Part shown: piece after piece, positions 7,110 through 14,918 of the stretch
Numbering within the stretch: position 1 is the stretch's first letter
How the letters are laid out: every line of letters begins with the position of its first letter
Made by a program: the position numbers and the translations under genes
The notes under the pieces: generated by a model
What the model was told of the DNA's origin: nothing
Database searches by the model: none
Seen by the model: only the letters and a program-made list of their open reading frames with translations
Assembly (NCBI RefSeq): GCF_013302895.1
Contig: NZ_VJOK01000001.1
Location: 3,178,052 to 3,213,779, forward strand
Length of the DNA stretch: 35,728 bases
Direction of reading: 5' to 3'
Source of the DNA: Streptomyces albus subsp. chlorinus
GTDB lineage: Bacteria; Actinomycetota; Actinomycetes; Streptomycetales; Streptomycetaceae

Positions 7110-8255
7110 ATGTCCATGTCCGACAGCGGTACGCCCGTCCACGTCCTCGGCGCGGGTCCCGGGGGCCTGGCCGTGGCCGCCGTACTGCGCGAGAAGGGCA
7201 TCGGCGCCGTCGTCCTGGAGAAGAGCGACGCCGTCGGCGCCTCCTGGCGGGGCCACTACGAACGGCTGCGCCTGCACACCACCCGGGCCCGCTCCGCCCT
7301 GCCCGGCCTGGCCATCCCCCGCGCATACGGGCGCTGGGTCGCCCGCGCCGACCTGGTGCGCTACCTGGAGCAGTACGCGGCGCACCACCGGATCGAGGTC
7401 GCCACGGGCGTCGAGGTGCACCGCCTGGACCGGGGCGAGGACGGCCGGTGGGTCCTGCACACCAACGGCGGCCGCCGCCTGACCAGTCCCGCCGTCGTCG
7501 TCGCCACCGGCTGCAACCACACCCCGCACGTACCCGCCTGGCCCGGACGTGACGGCTTCGAGGGCGAGCTTCTGCACGCGGCCCGCTACCGCACCCCCGG
7601 CCCCTACGCGGGCAAGGACGTCCTGGTGACGGGCGCGGGCAACACCGGGGCCGAGATCGCCGTGGACCTCGCCGAAGGCGGCGCCGCACGGGTGCGCCTC
7701 GCCGTACGGACACCCCCGCACATCCTGCGTCGCTCCACCCTCGGCCGGCCCGCGCAGAGCAACGCCATCCTGTGCCGGAGGCTTCCGGTGCGGCTGGTGG
7801 ACCGCATGGCCGCCCACCTCGCGCGCCTCTCCGTACCGGACCTGGCCCCTTACGGGCTGCCCCGGCCCGAGAAGGGCCTCTACACGCGGGTGCGTGAGGG
7901 CGCCCTCCCGGTGCTCGACGTGGGACTGATCGACGCCGTACGGGAGCGCAGGGTCGAGCCCGTCGCCGCCGTGGAGGCGTTCGAGGGCGCGAAGGTGATA
8001 CTGGCGGACGGCCGCACCCTCGCGCCCGATGCCGTCATCGCCGCCACCGGGTACCGCCCCGGCCTGGAGCGACTGGTGGGGCACCTCGGCGTACTCGATC
8101 CTGGTGGCCGCCCCCTCGCGCACGGCCGCCGCACCCATCCCGCCGCGCCCGGCCTGTACTTCACCGGCTTCACCTGCCCCCTCAGCGGCACCCTGCGGGA
8201 ACTCGGTCTGGACGCCCGGCGCATCGCGAAGGCGCTCGCCCGCGCGACCCGCTGA
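7110..8255 (+). CDS. FAD/NAD(P)H-dependent monooxygenase (FMO/Baeyer-Villiger-like)
   Basis: This is a two-dinucleotide-fold flavoprotein of about 381 residues. The N-terminal FAD site is GAGPGG (residues 14-19) with LEKSDAVGASWRGHY just after. FEGELLHAARY matches the F-x-G-x-x-x-H-x-x-x-(W/Y) fingerprint of flavin-containing and Baeyer-Villiger monooxygenases. VTGAGNTGAE is the NAD(P)H site, and AATGY near the C-terminus closes the FAD fold. It would insert one oxygen atom into a ketone, aldehyde or heteroatom. It is shorter than classical Baeyer-Villiger enzymes and closer in size to small FMO-like oxidoreductases. Starts: ATG at 7110 (TAGGA eight bases upstream), 7116 or GTG at 7104. It is divergent from DUF35 across operator C. 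The substrate is unknown. Confidence 0.88.
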   Translation: MSMSDSGTPVHVLGAGPGGLAVAAVLREKGIGAVVLEKSDAVGASWRGHYERLRLHTTRARSALPGLAIPRAYGRWVARADLVRYLEQYAAHHRIEVATGVEVHRLDRGEDGRWVLHTNGGRRLTSPAVVVATGCNHTPHVPAWPGRDGFEGELLHAARYRTPGPYAGKDVLVTGAGNTGAEIAVDLAEGGAARVRLAVRTPPHILRRSTLGRPAQSNAILCRRLPVRLVDRMAAHLARLSVPDLAPYGLPRPEKGLYTRVREGALPVLDVGLIDAVRERRVEPVAAVEAFEGAKVILADGRTLAPDAVIAATGYRPGLERLVGHLGVLDPGGRPLAHGRRTHPAAPGLYFTGFTCPLSGTLRELGLDARRIAKALARATR

Positions 8256-8272
8256 AAGGCCGGGCGCAGGGG

Positions 8273-8310
8273 CTTCCGGCTCCGCAGGGGGCTTCCGGCT
8301 CCGCAGGGGG
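8273..8310. repeat. 19-bp direct tandem repeat, two copies
   Basis: CTTCCGGCTCCGCAGGGGG is present twice without mismatch, starting at 8273 and 8292. It lies just after the monooxygenase stop and before the operator pair of the acyl-CoA ligase gene. It is another short spacer repeat of the kind found elsewhere in the window. Confidence 0.85.
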
Positions 8311-8396
8311 CGGTGGGTGCGAGGGCCGGGCCGCCGTACCGGGCCCGGGGCACCGCACGGCCACGCCGGGCGGAGCCCGGGCGGCGCGAGGTCTTC

Positions 8397-8411
8397 CTGA
8401 CGCTGCGTCAG
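8397..8411. promoter_or_regulatory. Operator site D1
   Basis: CTGACG-CTG-CGTCAG has perfect arms. It is the upstream member of a pair, with its centre 24 bases from that of D2, placing two dimers on nearly the same DNA face. It lies in front of the operon starting with the ADP-forming acyl-CoA ligase. Confidence 0.8.
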
Positions 8412-8420
8412 TTCAGTAAT

Positions 8421-8435
8421 CTGACAGGGCGTCAG
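8421..8435. promoter_or_regulatory. Operator site D2
   Basis: CTGACA-GGG-CGTCAG matches 11 of 12 arm positions. It lies 54 bases upstream of the ATG at 8490. Together with D1 it forms the only doubled operator in the window. Confidence 0.78.
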
Positions 8436-8489
8436 TTTGAGACGGCCACCCGCACGCGGCCACCACCACACGGGAGTGGGCGAGTACAG

Positions 8490-10817
8490 ATGCTCGGATC
8501 GACTCACGGGACCCTCACCATGACCCCCCGCCCGGCCCGGGTGCTGGCCTGCGGGGAGCGCGGCGGCGGCGCCGTGCACAGCAGGACCGGCGCGCACGAC
8601 GGCGCCGGCCTCGACGTCAGCGGCCGGCCCCTGCACGCCCGGGTGCCCGACCTGGACCGGTTCTTCCATCCCGAGGCCGTGGCCGTGGTGGGCGCCTCGG
8701 ACGCCGAGGGGCGGCCCCACACCGGCATCACGCGCCAGCTTCTCGCCTGGGCCGAACACGTCGGCGCCCGGCTGCATCCGGTGCACCCGAAGCGGCGCGA
8801 GGTGTTCGGACTGCGCTGCGCGCCCACCGTGGCCGAGCTGCCCGAACCGGTGGACGTGGCGGTCCTGCTGGTCGCAGACCCCCTCCCCGTGCTGGAACAG
8901 CTCGCGGACACCAAGACCAGGTTCGCCGTCGCCTTCGCCTCCGGCTTCGCCGAGACCGGCCAGGAGGGCGCGGCGGCCCAGGCCAGGCTCGCGGAGGCCG
9001 CCGCCCGTGCCGGGGTGCGGCTGCTGGGCCCGAACACCAACCTCAACGCCTTCGAGCGCTTCCGCGACGACCTCGGCGGCCCCGCCCTCGCGCTGATCAC
9101 CCAGTCCGGACACCAGGGCCGCCCCCTCTTCGCCCTCCAGGAGCTGGGCATCCGCCTCTCGCACTGGGCACCGACCGGCAACGAGGCCGATCTGGAAGTG
9201 GCCGATTTCCTCGCCTACTTCGCGGGGCTGCCCGAGGTGGGTGCCGTCGCCGCCTACGTGGAGGGCCTCAAGGACGGCCGCGGCTTCCTGCTGGCCGCCG
9301 ACCGCGCCGCCCGCGCGGGCCTGCCCGTGGTGGCCGTCAAGGTGGGCCGCACCGGGGCCGGCGCCCGCACGGCCGCCTCGCACACGGGCAAGCTCACCGG
9401 CGCGGACGCCACCGTGGACGCGGCGATGCGGCAGTTCGGCGTCATCCGGGTGGACGGGCTGGACGAACTCCAGGACACCGCCGCGCTGCTGGCCCGCGCC
9501 CGCCCCCCGCGCGCCGAGGGCGTGGCCGTCCACGCGATCTCCGGAGGCACCGGCGCCCACCTCGCCGACCTGGCCACCGCGGCGGGCCTGACCCTGCCCA
9601 CCCTCTCGCCGGCCAAGCAGGCCGAGCTGCACCAGTGGATACCCGAGAACCTGTCGGTCGCCAACCCCGTCGACAACGGCGGCCACCCGGTGGGCGACTG
9701 GCGCGGCCGCAAGATCATCGACGCGCTCCTGGCCGACCCGGACATCGGCGTCCTGATCTGCCCCATCACCGGACCGTTCCCGCCGATGAGCGACCGGCTG
9801 GTCCGGGACCTGGTGGCCGCGGCCGAGGAGACGGACAAACTGGTCTGCGTCATCTGGGGCTCGCCCGTCGGCACCGAGGACGCCTACCGGACGACACTGC
9901 TGGGCTCCTCCCGGGTGGCGACCTTCCGCACGTTCGGCAACTGCGTACGGGCCGTGCGCGCCTACCTCGACCACCACCGCTTCACCCGCGCCTACCGCTC
10001 GCCCTTCGACGACGCGCCCCGCACCCCCTCCCCCTCCTGCCGCAAGGCACAGGCCCTGCTGCGGCCCGGGCGGCAACTGAGCGAGCACACGGGCAAGCAG
10101 CTGCTGCGCGCCTACGGCATCCGCGTCCCGCGCGAGCAGTTGTGCACCAGCGCGGCGGGCGCGGTCCGGGCCGCCGCGCAGGTCGGCTACCCGGTCGTCA
10201 TGAAGGCGTCGGCACCGCAGCTGGCACACAAGAGCGAGCTGGGTCTCGTCCGCGTCGGCCTCACCTCCGCCAGCCAGGTCCGCGACACCTACCGGGAGCT
10301 GACGGACATCGCGCGCGCCGAGGACATCGAGCTGGACGGCGTCCTGGTGTGCCAGTTGGTCGCCCCCGGTGTGGAGATGGTCGTCGGCATCACCCAGGAC
10401 GCGCTGTTCGGGCCGACCGTGACGGTGGGGCTGGGCGGCGTCCTGGTGGAGGTGCTGCGGGACGTGGCCGTACGGGTCCCGCCGTTCGGTGAGGACCAGG
10501 CCCGGGCGATGCTCGGCGAACTGCGGGGCGCCGCGCTGCTGGACGGGGTGCGCGGCCGGCCGCCCGCCGACACCGACGCGTTGGTCGAGGTCATCCTGCG
10601 GGTGCAGCGCATGGCCCTGGAGCTGGGCGGCGGCCCGGAAGGACCGGCGGGACCGGCGGGACCGGCGGGACCGGCGGGACCGGCGGGACCGGCGGACTCC
10701 GGACCCCAGGGCGCGGGAGCCCACGCGGGGTTGGCGGAGCTGGACATCAACCCGCTGGTGGTCCTCCCGCGCGGGCAGGGCGCGGTGGCGCTCGACGCGC
10801 TCGCCGTCTGCCGGTGA
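8490..10817 (+). CDS. ADP-forming acyl-CoA synthetase (alpha-beta fusion)
   Basis: This protein of about 775 residues has the layout of the NDP-forming acyl-CoA ligase family. A CoA-binding Rossmann domain (FFHPEAVAVVGASD, about residues 58-71) is followed by succinyl-CoA-ligase-like domains with the conserved ASHTGKLTG. An ATP-grasp domain comes last (GYPVVMKASAPQLAHKSELG, then LDINPLVVLP near the end). The enzyme would form an acyl-CoA with release of ADP. Starts: ATG at 8490, or ATG at 8520 with CGGGA nine bases upstream. The long frame before this has no family similarity and would run through the operators. Six Gly-Pro-Ala triplets at residues 718-735 separate the last ATP-grasp strands. 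The crotonase gene follows after 100 bases. The acid substrate is not evident. Confidence 0.88.
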   Translation: MLGSTHGTLTMTPRPARVLACGERGGGAVHSRTGAHDGAGLDVSGRPLHARVPDLDRFFHPEAVAVVGASDAEGRPHTGITRQLLAWAEHVGARLHPVHPKRREVFGLRCAPTVAELPEPVDVAVLLVADPLPVLEQLADTKTRFAVAFASGFAETGQEGAAAQARLAEAAARAGVRLLGPNTNLNAFERFRDDLGGPALALITQSGHQGRPLFALQELGIRLSHWAPTGNEADLEVADFLAYFAGLPEVGAVAAYVEGLKDGRGFLLAADRAARAGLPVVAVKVGRTGAGARTAASHTGKLTGADATVDAAMRQFGVIRVDGLDELQDTAALLARARPPRAEGVAVHAISGGTGAHLADLATAAGLTLPTLSPAKQAELHQWIPENLSVANPVDNGGHPVGDWRGRKIIDALLADPDIGVLICPITGPFPPMSDRLVRDLVAAAEETDKLVCVIWGSPVGTEDAYRTTLLGSSRVATFRTFGNCVRAVRAYLDHHRFTRAYRSPFDDAPRTPSPSCRKAQALLRPGRQLSEHTGKQLLRAYGIRVPREQLCTSAAGAVRAAAQVGYPVVMKASAPQLAHKSELGLVRVGLTSASQVRDTYRELTDIARAEDIELDGVLVCQLVAPGVEMVVGITQDALFGPTVTVGLGGVLVEVLRDVAVRVPPFGEDQARAMLGELRGAALLDGVRGRPPADTDALVEVILRVQRMALELGGGPEGPAGPAGPAGPAGPAGPADSGPQGAGAHAGLAELDINPLVVLPRGQGAVALDALAVCR
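10641..10694 (+). repeat. 9-bp coding repeat, six exact copies (Gly-Pro-Ala)
   Basis: GGACCGGCG occurs six times without mismatch, in frame, inside the acyl-CoA ligase gene. It encodes a collagen-like Gly-Pro-Ala run. Exact identity points to recent slippage expansion, and copy number probably varies between strains. Confidence 0.95.
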
Positions 10818-10917
10818 GCACGCCACGCGCCACCGGTGCCCCGCCGCCCCGCGCCCATCCCGAGCACGCCGAGCCCACGGCGACAGGCGCCGCACCACCC
10901 GTGAAAGGAACCGCACC

Positions 10918-11895
10918 GTGACCGCCACCCCGCACACCCCCCGTTCCGCCCCGCCCGGGCACCACCGGGCCCTGGGCCCGGACCCGGACGAGTCCCCGGA
11001 AACCGTTGTATCCCAGACCACTGACAACGGCGTCTCGTGGATCACGCTGGACCGCCCGCACGCGCTCAACGCGCTCACCTGGGACCAGCGGGAACGGCTC
11101 GTCGCGCTGCTCGCCGACGCCTCGGCGGACCCCGGTGTCCGCGCCGTCGTCCTGACGGGGCGGGGCCGCGGCTTCTGTGCGGGTGCCGACCTCAGGGGCG
11201 CCCGGCGAGCGGGCGGCGGCGGAGGCGGCGGAGGCGAAAGCAGCGGAGGCGAAGAGAGCGGTGACGGCGGCGGAGGCGGCACCGACGGCGAAGAAAGCAG
11301 TGGTGGCGGCGGAGAGGGCAGTGGCGGGCGGGTGGCGGGCGAGGTGGCCCGCACCCTGGAGCGGGGCGCCCAGCGGCTGATCGCGGCGGTGCTGGACTGC
11401 GAGAAGCCGGTGCTCGCGGCCGTCAACGGCACCGCCGCCGGGCTCGGCGCCCATCTCGCGCTGGCCTGCGACCTGGTCCTGGCCGCCGAGGGGGCGACGT
11501 TCGTGGAGGTCTTCGTCCGGCGCGGTCTGGTGCCGGACGGCGGCGGTGCCTATCTGCTGCCGCGCCTGGTGGGGCCGCAGCGGGCGAAGGAGCTGATGTT
11601 CTTCGGGGACGCGCTGCCCGCCGCCGGCGCCGAGCGCCTCGGGCTGGTCAACCGCGTCGTGCCGGCCGGCGAGCTGGAGCGCGCCGCGCGGGCCTGGGCC
11701 GAGCGGCTGGCGGCCGGTCCCACCCGCGCGCTCGCGCTCACCAAGCGGCTGGTCAACGCCTCGCTGGACGCCGATCGCGCCACCGCCTTCACCGCCGAGG
11801 CGTGGGCCCAGGAGATCAACATGACCACCCGGGACGCGCGTGAGGGGGTGGCCTCCTTCGCGGAGCGCCGGTCACCCGTCTTCGAGGGGCGGTAG
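10918..11895 (+). CDS. Enoyl-CoA hydratase/isomerase family, PaaG-like, with Gly-rich insert
   Basis: This is a 325-residue crotonase-fold protein. The oxyanion-hole segment is GFCAGADLRG (about residues 85-94). Aligned with rat mitochondrial enoyl-CoA hydratase, the two catalytic glutamates are replaced, by His178 (GAHLALACD) and Phe198 (FVEVFVRRG). VPDGGGAYLLPRLVG carries Asp206 where PaaG-type and delta3-delta2 enoyl-CoA isomerases have their acid/base. An isomerase role is therefore more likely than hydration. Residues 96-137 are a Gly/Ser/Glu insert between the oxyanion segment and the next helix, absent from normal members. The start is the GTG at 10918, with AAAGGA eight bases upstream. 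It lies 100 bases after the acyl-CoA ligase and would be in its operon. Confidence 0.88.
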   Translation: MTATPHTPRSAPPGHHRALGPDPDESPETVVSQTTDNGVSWITLDRPHALNALTWDQRERLVALLADASADPGVRAVVLTGRGRGFCAGADLRGARRAGGGGGGGGESSGGEESGDGGGGGTDGEESSGGGGEGSGGRVAGEVARTLERGAQRLIAAVLDCEKPVLAAVNGTAAGLGAHLALACDLVLAAEGATFVEVFVRRGLVPDGGGAYLLPRLVGPQRAKELMFFGDALPAAGAERLGLVNRVVPAGELERAARAWAERLAAGPTRALALTKRLVNASLDADRATAFTAEAWAQEINMTTRDAREGVASFAERRSPVFEGR

Positions 11896-12017
11896 ACGGC
11901 CGTGGTTACGCTGGATGGGATGCCGTCGTCCACGCACGCGACCACATCCGCGACCGAACCCGCGACCGAACCCGGCCGGATCTCCCGGCCCGATGAAGGA
12001 TCAGGTGCGACGCAGCC

Positions 12018-12671
12018 ATGATGGGACACGCTGGAATGGCAGCCACCGCGGTGCGCTATCTGCGGGACGCCGGTGGACCCTCCGCGCGCGGCGCGGCGCG
12101 GCCGGCTGCCCGCGAGGGGCGGTTGGACGCGCTGCCCCGGCCCGACCTGCGCGCCGTGCGCGAGGACGAGCCCGCGCCCGTCGACCCGGCCTGCTTCCGC
12201 CGGGTGCTGGGCGACTTCGCCTCCGGCGTCACCGTGGTGACCGCGCCGGCGGCCGAGGGCGAGCCGGGCCCCGCGGGGTTCGCCTGCCAGTCCTTCGCCT
12301 CCCTGTCCCTGGACCCGCCCCTGGTGTCGTTCATGGTGGCCCGTACGTCCACGAGCTGGCCGCGTATCGCGCGTGCCGGGGTGTTCTGTGTGAACGTGCT
12401 CTCCGCCGCGCAGGGGGAGCTGTGCCGGACGTTCGCCGTCAGCGGCGCGGACAAGTTCGCCGGGGTGTCGTACTCGCCCGCGCCCGTGACGGGCTCTCCC
12501 CTGCTAGAGGGGGTGACGGCGTGGGTGGACTGCGAGATCCACGCCGTGCACACGGGCGGCGACCACCTGATCGTCGTCGGCCGGGTGCGTGCCCTGGACG
12601 CCGTGGAGGGCGCGGGGGACCCGCTGGTCTTCCACCGCGGCCGGCTGGGGACGTTCACCCCCGCCGAGTGA
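12018..12671 (+). CDS. Flavin reductase-domain protein (HpaC/HsaB type)
   Basis: This 217-residue protein has an Ala/Arg-rich N-terminal stretch and a flavin-reductase-like split-barrel domain from about residue 55. FRRVLGDFASGVTVVT is the family opening, GFACQSFASLSLDPPLVSFMV binds FMN, and VNVLSAAQGELCRTFA follows. Such proteins use NAD(P)H to supply reduced flavin to a separate monooxygenase. No such oxygenase is in this window: the monooxygenase at 7110 has its own NAD(P)H site and should not need one. It is the last gene of the rightward run from 8490, 122 bases after the crotonase. The ATG at 12018 is chosen, with 12021 and 12036 also possible. Its end overlaps the convergent quinone-reductase gene by 17 bases. 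Confidence 0.87.
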   Translation: MMGHAGMAATAVRYLRDAGGPSARGAARPAAREGRLDALPRPDLRAVREDEPAPVDPACFRRVLGDFASGVTVVTAPAAEGEPGPAGFACQSFASLSLDPPLVSFMVARTSTSWPRIARAGVFCVNVLSAAQGELCRTFAVSGADKFAGVSYSPAPVTGSPLLEGVTAWVDCEIHAVHTGGDHLIVVGRVRALDAVEGAGDPLVFHRGRLGTFTPAE

Positions 12672-13443
12672 CTCCCGGGGCCGAGTGCACCTGCAGCCCC
12701 GTGCGGCCGGGGGCCAGGTGGTCGCGCAGCACCAGGTCGTCGTCGTAGTCGCCGCCCGCCTCGGACCGGAACGGCAGCGGCGCAAGTGAGTCCAGGTTCT
12801 GCAGCCGTGCGCACAGCTCCTCCTGGTGCTCCTTGGCCTCCTCCTCGGTGGCCCGGTCGGCACCGTGCACGACGAACGGGGGCAGCGCGGCCATGCCGGT
12901 GTACCAGAACGTGCCGTGGTGCAGTGGGAAGAGCACCTCGTCGATGTACCCGTGGATGCCGCGCGGCCCGAAACCGGAGGCCCGCGCGCCGACTGAGGTG
13001 ACGACCATGGCGCGCTTGCCCGCCAGACCGCCGTCCCCGTAGCGCCGGGTCCGGCCCTCGGCGTCCCGCAGGCCGAACGCGAACCCCTGCACCAGTACGC
13101 GGTCGAACCAGCCTTTGAGGATGGCGGGCGGCCCGAACCACCACAGGGGGAAGTGGAAGACCAGGATGTCGGCCCAGCCGGCCTTCTCCTGCTCGGCCCG
13201 GATGTCCTCACTGAGCGCTCCTGTGTGCAGCGCCTGCTCCTGCGCGTCGCCGACCAGCAGCCGCTGTCGCCGGTCGCGGCCGGGGAAGTCGTCCTGGTCG
13301 ACGACGGCCTTCCAGTTCATCGCGTACAGGTCGGACTCGCGTACCTGGTGGCCGCGTTCGCGCAAGGCGGTGATCCCCGCGTCACGCAGTGCGGCGTTGA
13401 GGGAGCGGCCTTCCGGGTGGGCGAATATCCACAGCACCTTCAT
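12655..13443 (-). CDS. NAD(P)H dehydrogenase (quinone) family, flavodoxin fold
   Basis: This is a 262-residue NQO1/MdaB/KefF-type protein. MKVLWIFAHPEGRSLNAAL is the first strand and FMN/FAD phosphate loop of the family. LVFHFPLWWFGPPAILKGWFDRVL is the central conserved segment, followed by GKRAMVVTSVGA and HGTFWYTGM. It would reduce quinones or similar electrophiles by two electrons. No signal peptide is seen. The ATG at 13443 is clear from the family start, although the ribosome site is weak. It overlaps the flavin reductase gene end-to-end and lies 75 bases downstream of the MFS transporter gene on the same strand. No operator of the regulon precedes it, so it likely belongs to the transporter/GlxA module. 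Confidence 0.9.
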   Translation of the reverse strand: MKVLWIFAHPEGRSLNAALRDAGITALRERGHQVRESDLYAMNWKAVVDQDDFPGRDRRQRLLVGDAQEQALHTGALSEDIRAEQEKAGWADILVFHFPLWWFGPPAILKGWFDRVLVQGFAFGLRDAEGRTRRYGDGGLAGKRAMVVTSVGARASGFGPRGIHGYIDEVLFPLHHGTFWYTGMAALPPFVVHGADRATEEEAKEHQEELCARLQNLDSLAPLPFRSEAGGDYDDDLVLRDHLAPGRTGLQVHSAPGVTRRG

Positions 13444-13518
13444 GGCACCGATCGTGCTCCCGTGCCGACGGCGGAACGAGTGTCCGTACAGACGGCAAGT
13501 GCAAGGATCGGGCCACGC

Positions 13519-14847
13519 TCACACGGGCACCTCCGTATCCGCACGGCGCCGCCGCACCACCAGTGCCATCAGCGCGGCCAGCGCGCACAGGACGCCCGTT
13601 CCGGTCCACGCCAGGTCGTATGTGCCCGTGGCGTCCCGCACGAGTCCCGCCACGAAGGCGATGACCGAGGCACCGGCCTGGTGCGCGGCCAGCACCCAGC
13701 CGAAGACGACGGCACCGTCCGCGCCGAAGTGCTCCCGGCACAGCGCCATGGTGGGCGGCACGGTGGCGACCCAGTCGAGTCCGTAGAAGACGATGAAGAA
13801 CACCATGGGAGGCCGCACGCTTCCGGCGAACAGCATCGGCAGCAGCAGGAGCGAGAGACCGCGCAGCCCGTAGTAGACCGCCAGCAGCCGGCGGGCGTCG
13901 AAACGGTCGGTCAGCCAGCCGGAACCGACCGTGCCGATCAGATCGAGCACACCTATGGCCGCCAGCAGGGAGGCGGCCACCGGCACGGCCATGCCGTGGT
14001 CGTGCGCGGCGGGCACGAAGTGCGTGCTCATCAGCCCGTTGGAGGAGGCGCCGCAGATCGCGAACGAGCCGGCGAGCAGCCAGAAGACCCTGGTGCGCGC
14101 GGCGCCCCCCAGGACCGCGAGGGTGCGCCGCAGCGCGCCGCCGGTGTCCGCCTCGGGCGTCTCGTACCCGGGCCCCGCCCCGTAGGGGCGCAGGCCGATG
14201 TCCTCGGGGCGGTCCCGCAGCAGCCACACCACCAGCGGGACGACGGTGAGGGCCGCACCGCACACCACCAGGGCGGCGGAGCGCCAGCCCGCGCCCTCCA
14301 CCAGGAGCGCCAGCAGCGGCAGGAAGACGAGCTGTCCGGTGGCGCTGCCCGCGGTCAGGATGCCGCTGACCAGCCCGCGCCGGGCGACGAACCAGCGGTT
14401 GGCCACCGTGGCGGCGAAGGCGAGCGCCATCGAGCCCGAGCCGACGCCCACCAGCAGCCCCCAGCACAGCACGAGCTGCCACTCGGCGCGCATGAAGACG
14501 GTCAGTCCGCTGCCCGCCGAGATCAGCAGCAGCGCGACGGTGACGACCTGGCGGATGCCGTAGCGCTCCATCAGCGCGGAGGCGAACGGCGCGGTGAGTC
14601 CGTACAGCAACACGTTGAGCCCGACGGCGAACGAGATGGTGCCGTGCGACCAGCCGAACTCCTCGTGCAGCGGATCGATGAACACGCTGGGCGTCGCCCG
14701 GAACCCGGCGGCACCGACCAGCGCGACGAAGCACACGAGGGCGACCCACCAGGCCCGGTGCACACGCGGGGAGGGCGAGGGCACGCCGGGAGGGGGCACG
14801 TCCAGGGGTCCATCAGGCTGCGTCCGCGGGGAGAGAGTGTCCGTCAC
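13519..14847 (-). CDS. MFS transporter, monocarboxylate/oxalate-formate type
   Basis: This major facilitator protein has about 442 residues and twelve predicted hydrophobic segments in two halves. The first is VALVCFVALVGAAGFRA. ERYGIRQ sits between helices 2 and 3, a central cytoplasmic loop near residues 220-250 contains RDRPEDIGLRPYG, and the second half has DRFDARR as its matching loop. FIDPLHEEFGWSHGTIS in the first extracytoplasmic loop is typical of the monocarboxylate and oxalate:formate antiporter branch. Exporters and importers both occur there. Starts: GTG at 14847 (preferred) or GTG at 14874. It is divergent from the first GlxA regulator across a 71-base spacer with a palindrome at 14884-14899, suggesting control by that regulator. 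The substrate is unknown. Confidence 0.9.
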   Translation of the reverse strand: MTDTLSPRTQPDGPLDVPPPGVPSPSPRVHRAWWVALVCFVALVGAAGFRATPSVFIDPLHEEFGWSHGTISFAVGLNVLLYGLTAPFASALMERYGIRQVVTVALLLISAGSGLTVFMRAEWQLVLCWGLLVGVGSGSMALAFAATVANRWFVARRGLVSGILTAGSATGQLVFLPLLALLVEGAGWRSAALVVCGAALTVVPLVVWLLRDRPEDIGLRPYGAGPGYETPEADTGGALRRTLAVLGGAARTRVFWLLAGSFAICGASSNGLMSTHFVPAAHDHGMAVPVAASLLAAIGVLDLIGTVGSGWLTDRFDARRLLAVYYGLRGLSLLLLPMLFAGSVRPPMVFFIVFYGLDWVATVPPTMALCREHFGADGAVVFGWVLAAHQAGASVIAFVAGLVRDATGTYDLAWTGTGVLCALAALMALVVRRRRADTEVPV

Positions 14848-14883
14848 GCCCCTCAGCCTGCTGGATGCCCCCACCCGGTACGA

Positions 14884-14899
14884 GTGGCCCGACGGCCAC
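14884..14899. promoter_or_regulatory. Candidate palindrome between MFS and GlxA genes
   Basis: GTGGCC-CGAC-GGCCAC has perfect six-base arms and lies between the divergent MFS and GlxA starts. AraC-type regulators more often bind direct repeats, so this could equally be a chance GC-rich palindrome. Only its position and symmetry support it. Confidence 0.3.
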
Positions 14900-14918
14900 C
14901 CTGTGCGAGGATCGGGCC

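Noticed and set aside
10641..10694. Collagen-like domain
   Set aside because: Six Gly-Pro-Ala units inside an ATP-grasp domain are too few and wrongly placed for a triple helix. Slippage expansion explains them.
6678..11432. A very long open frame on the minus strand
   Set aside because: It runs opposite to the monooxygenase, ligase and crotonase genes, has repeated His/Gly/Arg-rich composition and no family motif. It is a product of high GC content.
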